The notes under the pieces were generated by a model. It did not search any database and was not told the DNA's origin. It saw only the letters and a program-made list of their open reading frames with translations. Below, one piece after another: positions 58,581 through 64,000 of a stretch of DNA of 64,000 nucleotides. Each line of letters starts with the position of its first letter. Within the stretch, counting starts at the first letter, position 1. The DNA is from Tersicoccus sp. Bi-70 (GTDB taxonomy: Bacteria > Actinomycetota > Actinomycetes > Actinomycetales > Micrococcaceae): NCBI RefSeq assembly GCF_001968825.1, contig NZ_MIEU01000016.1:496001-560000 (forward strand), written 5' to 3'. The translations under genes and the position numbers were made by a program.

Positions 58581-59153
58581 TCAGGTGGCGGCGGGCACCA
58601 GCGTGAAGGTCACGACGGCCTCGGCCGCATCGGGGTTGTACCAGCTGTGCGGCTCGCGACCGGGGAAGGAGTAGGTGTCCCCCTCGTCCAACTCGATCTG
58701 CCGGTCGGTCAGGACGAGCACGAGCCGCCCGCGGATGACGTGGATGACGTCGAGATCGCAGTCCACCGCGTAGAGCTCGGACTCTCCGCGGCCGTGCCCG
58801 ACGATCGTGGCGTGCAGGATCTGCACGCGCCGCTCCGCGCGGTCGGTCAGCAGCCGCTCCGCGATGCCCTCGCCGCCGAGCGAGATGCGCGGGGCGTCGG
58901 CGAGCCGGACGTGGTGCGTGTGCGGGGTGGTGAAGAGGTCTCCCACCGGGATGGAGAGCACCTGGCAGACGGTCACCAGGGAGCTGACGCTCGGGGACGT
59001 GAGGTCGCGCTCGACCCGGCTGAGGAAGCCCTTGGTCAGGCCCGTGGCCGCCGCGACCTCCTCGATGGTCAGCCGCTGCCGTTGCCGCACCGCTCGCAGC
59101 CGCGCTCCGATCAGCACGGGCGCGCTGCTCGGCGCCACCGGCAGTTTCTTCAT
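58581..59153 (-). CDS. XRE-cupin transcriptional regulator
   Basis: 190 residues: an N-terminal XRE helix-turn-helix (about 13-70, IGARLRAVRQRQRLTIEEVAAATGLTKGFLSRVERDLTSPS) and a C-terminal cupin (about 110-188, DVIHVIRGRLVLVLTDRQIELDEGDTYSF, then PHSWYN). This layout is that of PuuR-like regulators of polyamine and guanidino catabolism. Convergent with the symporter; likely regulates the symporter and the ureohydrolase/ThDP operon. ATG 59153. Confidence 0.9.
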   Translation of the reverse strand: MKKLPVAPSSAPVLIGARLRAVRQRQRLTIEEVAAATGLTKGFLSRVERDLTSPSVSSLVTVCQVLSIPVGDLFTTPHTHHVRLADAPRISLGGEGIAERLLTDRAERRVQILHATIVGHGRGESELYAVDCDLDVIHVIRGRLVLVLTDRQIELDEGDTYSFPGREPHSWYNPDAAEAVVTFTLVPAAT

Positions 59154-59300
59154 CTGCGCCCCTCGACGTCACGGAACCCGGCAGGTCCCGGGGATGGCCT
59201 CAAGGTACACGGCGGACGGGGAAGCACCCAGCTGCCTCACCGGCCATGACGTCGGCCACAGACCCGCCCACGCCGTGGTGAGCCCGCGTAGAATTCTGCG

Positions 59301-60440
59301 GTGCCGAACCGAGCTCCCCAGCCCTCCGACCCCCTCTGGCGCAGCGACCAGCTGCCGACCGCGGAGGCCACGCCGCGGGACATCCGGCGGTGGCGCCGCT
59401 ACCTCGCCGAGGAGCGCGCCGAGGGTGCGCTCTACCGCGACCTGGCCGCCCGTCGCCAGGGCGAGGAGCGGGACATCCTGCTCGGCCTCTCCAGCGCCGA
59501 GCAGCGGCACGCCGACCACTGGGCCGGACTGCTCGGTGACCGCGCCGGCCGGGCCGTGCGCCCCTCGCCGCGGTCACGGCTGCTCGGTTTCCTCGCCCGC
59601 CATCTCGGGCTGGTCTTCGTCCTCGCCCTCGTGCAGAACGCGGAGGCCCGCTCCCCGTACGAGGCGGACAAGCACGCCACGGACTCCATGGCCGCCGACG
59701 AGAAGGTGCACGGTGAGGTGGTCCGGGCGCTCGCGACCCGGGGCCGGGCCAAGCTCTCCGGCTCGTTCCGTGCCGCGGTCTTCGGGATGAACGACGGCCT
59801 GGTCTCCAACCTCGCGCTCATCATGGGCATCGGGGCGACCGGCGTCGGCAACGGCGTCGTCCTGGCCACCGGCGTCGCCGGCCTGCTCGCCGGGGCGCTG
59901 TCCATGGCCGCGGGCGAGTACGTGTCGGTCAAGTCGCAGCGCGAACTGCTGCTGGCGTCCCGGCCCACCCAGATCACCCTCGAGGCCGCCCCCTACCTGG
60001 ACATCGACGCCAACGAGCTCGAACTGGTCTACCGCGCCCGCGGGATGAGCGCCGAGGACGCCCAGCACCGGGCGGCCGAGCGGCTCGGCGCGCACGCCTG
60101 CGACTGCGACCCGTCGCGCTCCGCCCACCCGGCGCACCTGCCGACCGAGGACCTGCAGGCCCTGGGCTCGGCCTGGTCCGCGGCAACGTCCTCGTTCTTC
60201 CTGTTCGCGACCGGCGCCCTCATCCCGATCCTGCCCTACCTGCTCGGGCTCACCGGGCTCGCGGCCCTCGTCGTCGCCGCCGTCCTCGTCGGCCTCGCCC
60301 TGCTCGTCACGGGCAGCATCACGGGGCTGCTCTCCGGCGCGTCCCCGCTGCTGCGCGGCCTGCGTCAGCTGGCCATCGGGTACGGGGCGGCGCTGGTCAC
60401 CTACGTGCTCGGCCTGCTGTTCGGCGCGGCCGGCATCTGA
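59301..60440 (+). CDS. Ferritin-like / VIT1-family membrane protein (iron or manganese transport)
   Basis: 379 residues. A ferritin-like cytoplasmic domain (about 30-150, with Glu/His residues in RRYLAEERAEGALYRDLAARRQGEER, EQRHADHW and ADEKVHGEV) fused to a VIT1/CCC1 domain with FGMNDGLVSNLALIMG and five hydrophobic segments up to the C-terminus. Members such as MbfA export iron, and plant VIT1 carries it to vacuoles. GTG start 59301. Single gene. Between its two membrane halves it has CDCDPSR near residue 275, a short Cys pair of unknown use. Confidence 0.85.
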   Translation: MPNRAPQPSDPLWRSDQLPTAEATPRDIRRWRRYLAEERAEGALYRDLAARRQGEERDILLGLSSAEQRHADHWAGLLGDRAGRAVRPSPRSRLLGFLARHLGLVFVLALVQNAEARSPYEADKHATDSMAADEKVHGEVVRALATRGRAKLSGSFRAAVFGMNDGLVSNLALIMGIGATGVGNGVVLATGVAGLLAGALSMAAGEYVSVKSQRELLLASRPTQITLEAAPYLDIDANELELVYRARGMSAEDAQHRAAERLGAHACDCDPSRSAHPAHLPTEDLQALGSAWSAATSSFFLFATGALIPILPYLLGLTGLAALVVAAVLVGLALLVTGSITGLLSGASPLLRGLRQLAIGYGAALVTYVLGLLFGAAGI

Positions 60441-60510
60441 CGCCCGATCCGCGGCGTCGGTGAGATGTCGCGAACGTCGCGAACAAGGGCGACGAGGCCG
60501 GGGAGCGGAC

Positions 60511-60520
60511 AGACATATCA
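60511..60520. promoter_or_regulatory. AGACATATCA, candidate GntR operator
   Basis: Nine of ten bases equal the TGACATATCA element before the transporter-creatinase operon. It lies 49 bases upstream of the GntR start at 60569. Just before it, GTCGCGAAC is repeated in tandem at 60467-60475 and 60476-60484. Confidence 0.45.
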
Positions 60521-60568
60521 GCGTACGGTGGACTTCTGTACCGCAGCCCCTGAGCCGATCGGAGCCGC

Positions 60569-61213
60569 ATGACCCCGCCGTCAGTGACCGGATCCATGGC
60601 CGAGCGCGCCTACCACGAGCTGCGCGCCCGGATCATCGATCTGCGCCTGCCGCCGGGCACCGCGCTGGACGAGGACCGGCTGCGCACCGAGCTGGGGGTC
60701 GGCCGGACGCCGATGCGCGAGGCCGTCAAGCGGCTCGAGGCCGAGCGGATGGTCCAGGTGTACCCGCGGCGCGGGACGATCGTCACCGAGGTCAGCCTGC
60801 TGGACCTGCGGGCCATCTCCGACGCCCGCCGCGTGATGGAGGCCTTCGCGGCCCGCACGGCGGCGACCCGGCTCGGCGACGGGGACCGGTCCCGCATCAC
60901 CGACCTGCTCGACCGGGTGCCCTCGGTGGCCCAGGTGTCGACCGCGCAGGCCATGGTGTTCGACCGTGAGGTGCACCAGGTCATCTGGGCGGTGATGCGC
61001 AACTCGTACCTCGAGGACACCCTCAGCCACTACTTCGACGTCGCCCTGCGGCTGTGGAACTACGTGCTCGACCGGATGCCCCCGATGAACGAGAACGTCA
61101 CCGAGCACGCCGACCTGCTGCAGGCCATCCTCGACGCCGACGCTGAGACCGCCGCCCGGCTCGCCGAGGAGCACGTCACCCACTTCGAGGCCACGGTGCG
61201 CGCGTCCCTCTGA
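60569..61213 (+). CDS. GntR-family regulator, paralogue of the sox-operon regulator
   Basis: 214 residues: winged helix at about 10-75 (AYHELRARIIDLRLPPGTALDEDRLRTELGVGRTPMREAVKRLE) and an FCD helical domain (FDREVHQVIWAVMRN, HADLLQAILDA, HVTHFEATVRASL). ATG 60569 follows GGAG. Next to and convergent with the dimethylglycine oxidase gene, whose operon starts beyond the window; probably controls betaine catabolism or itself. Closely parallels the regulator at 36535, so the two could bind the same element. Confidence 0.88.
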   Translation: MTPPSVTGSMAERAYHELRARIIDLRLPPGTALDEDRLRTELGVGRTPMREAVKRLEAERMVQVYPRRGTIVTEVSLLDLRAISDARRVMEAFAARTAATRLGDGDRSRITDLLDRVPSVAQVSTAQAMVFDREVHQVIWAVMRNSYLEDTLSHYFDVALRLWNYVLDRMPPMNENVTEHADLLQAILDADAETAARLAEEHVTHFEATVRASL

Positions 61214-61257
61214 GGACGACGGCACCACACCACCTTCACCGACGACGCCGTCCGCGG

Positions 61258-63798
61258 TCAGCCGCGCACCCGCTCCCCCGCCGGGTCCACCAGCGGCTCG
61301 GCCGCGACCGTCGCCGGGACCGCCCGGCCGAAGTACTCGATCGCGACCGGGTCCCCCACCGCCAGGCCGTCCGGCAGCCACGCGTAGGCGACCGGCCGGC
61401 CCACGGTGTAACCGAACGCGGCGCTCGTGACGTACCCGGCCGGCGACCCGTCCACGAGCACGGGCTCCTTGCCCAGCGGCACGCTCAGCCCGTCGTCGAC
61501 GGTCAGGCACGTCAGGCGCAGCGGGTCGGCGCGATCCGCCACGGCCGTCCGGCCCACGTAGTCCGCCGTCGTCGTGGGGCTGAGGGCGAACGCCAGGCCG
61601 GCCGCCTCCGGTCCGTGCTCGGTGGTCATGTCCGTGCCCCACGAGCGGAAGCCCTTCTCCAGGCGCAGGGCGTTGAACGCGGCCCGGCCCGCGGCCACGA
61701 CGCCGAACGGCCGGCCGGCCTCCCAGAGCGCGTCCCACAGGGCGAGCCCGTCCTCGGTGGCGGCGTACAGCTCCCAGCCGAGTTCACCGACGTAGGAGAG
61801 GCGCAGCGCCCGCACCCGGATCCCGGCGATCTCGATCGTCGCCCCGCGGAAGTAGCGCATCCCCTCGTTGGTCAGGTCCGCATCCGTCAGGGTCGCGAGC
61901 GACGCCCGGGCGTTCGGACCCCAGAACCCGACGCAGCAGGTCGTGTCCGTGATGTCGGTGACGGTGACCGGCGGCCCGCCGGCGGCCATCGCGTCGGCGG
62001 CCGCCTTGACCAGCAGGTCGACGTCGATGCCGCCGTTCGCCCCCACCTGGAACAGCTCGTCCTCGATCCGGGCGACGGTCAGGTCCGAGCGGATGCCGCC
62101 GGTGACGTCGAGCGCGAGGCAGTAGGTGACCGCACCGACGGACTTGTCGATCTTCCCGCTGGTCAGGTGCTGCAGCAGCGCACACGCCCCCGGCCCGGCG
62201 ACCTCGACCCGCTTCAGCGGCGTCATGTCGTACATCGCCAGCGAGGTGCGGGTCGCGTGCGCCTCGGCCGCCGCGATCGGCGAGTGGAACCGGGCCGCCC
62301 ACGGATCCCGCGCCCGCGGCGTCCAGTCCTCCGGCAGGGCGTCGACGAGGGCCGCGTTCGCCTCGTACCAGTGCGGCCGTTCCCACCCGCCGGCCTCCAG
62401 GAACACCGCGCCGAGCTCCACCTGGCGGGGATGGAACGGGGAGAGCCGCAGGTCCCGCGGGGAGAGCCGCGGCTGGAGGGGATGGATGATGTCGTACACC
62501 TCGACGAAGTTCTGCGACGACGTCTCGCGGACGTACGCCGCGTCGAGCTGCACCGCCTCGAACCGCGCGAGGTCGAGTTCGTGCAGATCCACCTCGGGGT
62601 GCTCGTCGACGAGGATCTGGGCGACGGACCGGGCGACGCCGGCCGAGTGCGTCACCCACACGGCCTCGGCGATCCAGAAGCCGCGCGCCTGCGGGGACTC
62701 CCCCACCAGCGACCCGCCGTCGGGCGTGAAGGAGAAGACGCCGTTGAAACCGTCCGCGATGCCGGCGGCACCGAGCGCCGGCAGCAGCTCGACGCTCTCC
62801 TTCCACGACGGCTCGAAGTCCTCGGGGGTGAAGTCCAGCCGGGAAGGCATCGCGTCGGGCGTGACGGCGGCAGGGTCGGTGCGGGCGATCTCCGCCGGAT
62901 CCACCGGGATCGGCCGGTGCGCATAGCTGCCGATGCCGATCGTCGTGCCCCACTGCCGGTAGTAGAGGTCGCGGTCCTGGTGCCGCAGCATCGGCAGGAC
63001 GGCGTCCACCCCGGCGGGCCGGGGCACCGCGGCCAGGTCCGGCAGCGGCGTCGTCGTGACGTACTGGTGCGCCATCGGCAGTAGCGGGACCGACAGGCCG
63101 ACCAGGTCGCCGACCTGCGGACCCCAGAAACCGGCGCACGAGACGACGACGTCGGCGTCGACGGTGTCCTCCACTCCCCCGGACGCTCGATCTGCGGCCC
63201 CTGCCCCGGGCGCGCCACCGGCGGGGATCACCCGCACGCCGCGGACCCGCCCGTCGCGCACGTCGACGCCGGTCACCCGGGTCGAGCCGACGAAGCGCAC
63301 GCCGCGTGCGCCCGCCCGCGCGATCAGGGCGTCCACCGCCCGGACGGCCGACGCCAGCCCGTCCGAGGGAATGTGCAGGGCGCCGAGCACCCGGTCCGCG
63401 TCCAGCAGCGGGAATCGCCGGCCGGCCTCGATCGGGTCCACCAGCGTGGCGTCCACACCCCACGAACGGCCCCAGCCGTGCTTGCGGTGCAGCTCGGCGA
63501 GCCGCTCCGGCGTGGTCGCCACCTCGAGGCCGCCCACCGCGGCGAACGCGTCCAGCCCGGTCAGCTTCTCCACGGTGTAGGTGGCCAGCTTCGTCATGGT
63601 CCTCGACGTGTTGATCTGGAAGACGAGCCCGGGGGCGTGCGACGTCGAGCCGCCGGTCAGGGGCAGTGGCCCCTGGTCGATCACGGTCACGTCCGTCCAG
63701 CCGCGGGCAGCGAGTTCGTCGGCGAGGTTCGCGCCGACGATGCCCGCGCCGATGATGACGACCCGCTTGCCGCGCGAAGGGGCGCCGGCCGGGCTCAT
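61258..63798 (-). CDS. Dimethylglycine oxidase-like FAD/folate enzyme
   Basis: 846 residues. N-terminal FAD domain with VVIIGAGIVGANLADELAARG at 13-33 and GGSTSHAPGLVFQ at 49-61, where His54 equals the covalent-flavin His of the dimethylglycine/sarcosine dehydrogenase family. The C-terminal aminomethyltransferase-like folate domain contains TSLAMYDMTPLKRVEV and the GcvT pattern RLSYVGELGWELYA. Converts dimethylglycine to sarcosine and passes formaldehyde to THF; length matches Arthrobacter DMGO (about 830). ATG 63798 overlaps the stop of the upstream Rieske gene (ATGA). Substrate could also be sarcosine, but soxBDAG is present for that. Confidence 0.9.
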   Translation of the reverse strand: MSPAGAPSRGKRVVIIGAGIVGANLADELAARGWTDVTVIDQGPLPLTGGSTSHAPGLVFQINTSRTMTKLATYTVEKLTGLDAFAAVGGLEVATTPERLAELHRKHGWGRSWGVDATLVDPIEAGRRFPLLDADRVLGALHIPSDGLASAVRAVDALIARAGARGVRFVGSTRVTGVDVRDGRVRGVRVIPAGGAPGAGAADRASGGVEDTVDADVVVSCAGFWGPQVGDLVGLSVPLLPMAHQYVTTTPLPDLAAVPRPAGVDAVLPMLRHQDRDLYYRQWGTTIGIGSYAHRPIPVDPAEIARTDPAAVTPDAMPSRLDFTPEDFEPSWKESVELLPALGAAGIADGFNGVFSFTPDGGSLVGESPQARGFWIAEAVWVTHSAGVARSVAQILVDEHPEVDLHELDLARFEAVQLDAAYVRETSSQNFVEVYDIIHPLQPRLSPRDLRLSPFHPRQVELGAVFLEAGGWERPHWYEANAALVDALPEDWTPRARDPWAARFHSPIAAAEAHATRTSLAMYDMTPLKRVEVAGPGACALLQHLTSGKIDKSVGAVTYCLALDVTGGIRSDLTVARIEDELFQVGANGGIDVDLLVKAAADAMAAGGPPVTVTDITDTTCCVGFWGPNARASLATLTDADLTNEGMRYFRGATIEIAGIRVRALRLSYVGELGWELYAATEDGLALWDALWEAGRPFGVVAAGRAAFNALRLEKGFRSWGTDMTTEHGPEAAGLAFALSPTTTADYVGRTAVADRADPLRLTCLTVDDGLSVPLGKEPVLVDGSPAGYVTSAAFGYTVGRPVAYAWLPDGLAVGDPVAIEYFGRAVPATVAAEPLVDPAGERVRG

Positions 63799-64000
63799 CG
63801 CGATCCCGTCGTCTGCTCGAGGCCGGCCAGGCGCTCGAGCACCCAGTCGTGGAAGAGGCCGATGTGGTGCTCGCTCGGCACCAGCACGCCGCCGTCGGCG
63901 TAGATCCGCGAGCCCATGGCCGGCTGGCAGCGCTCGCACGCGTCGAAGTCCTGCTGGTTGACGCGGTGGAACAGCTCGACGGAGGCGTCCAGGTCCCGGC
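63795..64000 (-). CDS. Rieske oxygenase alpha subunit, C-terminal 67 codons (glycine betaine demethylase type)
   Basis: Partial gene running off the right edge. Reading the minus strand from 63998, 67 sense codons and a TGA give residues with FHRVNQQDFDACERCQPAMGSR and GGVLVPSEHHIGLFHDWV, typical of the C-terminus of GbcA-like aromatic-ring-hydroxylating oxygenases that demethylate glycine betaine. TGA at 63797-63795 overlaps the ATG of the dimethylglycine oxidase gene, so it is cotranslated. This is the step upstream of DMGO. Read from sequence because no predicted frame covers it. Confidence 0.82.
   Translation of the reverse strand, partial: RDLDASVELFHRVNQQDFDACERCQPAMGSRIYADGGVLVPSEHHIGLFHDWVLERLAGLEQTTGSR

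Noticed and set aside
60467-60484. Tandem 9-bp GTCGCGAAC before the second GntR gene
   Set aside because: Short and GC-rich, so chance is likely; noted with the operator but not claimed as a site.

Overview
High-GC (about 70%) chromosomal DNA from an actinomycete. The evidence is the codon bias, frequent GTG starts, a monomeric isocitrate dehydrogenase, a PerM-type DUF6350 protein next to purN, a DUF222-HNH gene, and an Arthrobacter-type betaine/sarcosine gene set. A Micrococcales-like host is plausible, but genus cannot be settled from this window. I saw no rRNA, tRNA, CRISPR array, integrase or transposase.

Layout. 1-3.7 kb: branched-chain-type ABC importer (livM partial, livH, livK) and a histidine phosphatase. 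3.8-7.8 kb: isocitrate dehydrogenase and purH. 8-13.1 kb: two unknown proteins and a sugar-acid module (MFS transporter, gluconokinase, ManD-type dehydratase), all lying between purH and purN. 13.2-16.9 kb: purN, DUF6350, a GT4 mannosyltransferase and a small acidic protein. 17.0-18.6 kb: a two-gene locus resembling the Kiwa anti-phage system (KwaA, KwaB). 19-26.8 kb: a six-gene oligosaccharide operon (LacI regulator, ABC importer, GH130, secreted glycosidase-like protein) headed by a palindromic operator. 26.9-27.3 kb: a DoxX protein.

27.4-45.2 kb is the metabolic core. A seven-gene operon (glyA-soxBDAG-sdaA-purU) is divergent from a GntR regulator. Past a DUF222-HNH gene with a tandemly repeated leader there is a second operon: MFS transporter, NCS1 permease, CE4-fold hydrolase, creatinase. 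At the right edge (60.5-64 kb) lie another GntR gene, a dimethylglycine oxidase and the last 67 codons of a Rieske oxygenase of glycine-betaine demethylase type. Together these give betaine to dimethylglycine to sarcosine, creatine to sarcosine plus urea, then sarcosine to glycine to serine to pyruvate, with PurU recycling the one-carbon carrier. A TGAYATATCA-like palindrome precedes three of these units and suggests one GntR-type regulon.

45.2-53.9 kb: glutamate dehydrogenase, a phospholipase D-family protein, an IclR regulator, an unknown anchored protein, and a two-component system head-to-head with a two-gene ABC exporter. 53.9-59.2 kb: a guanidino-compound module (ThDP enzyme, ureohydrolase, sodium:solute symporter, XRE-cupin regulator). 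59.3-60.4 kb: a ferritin-like/VIT1 membrane protein.

All family assignments come from reading sequence and context; no database search was run.
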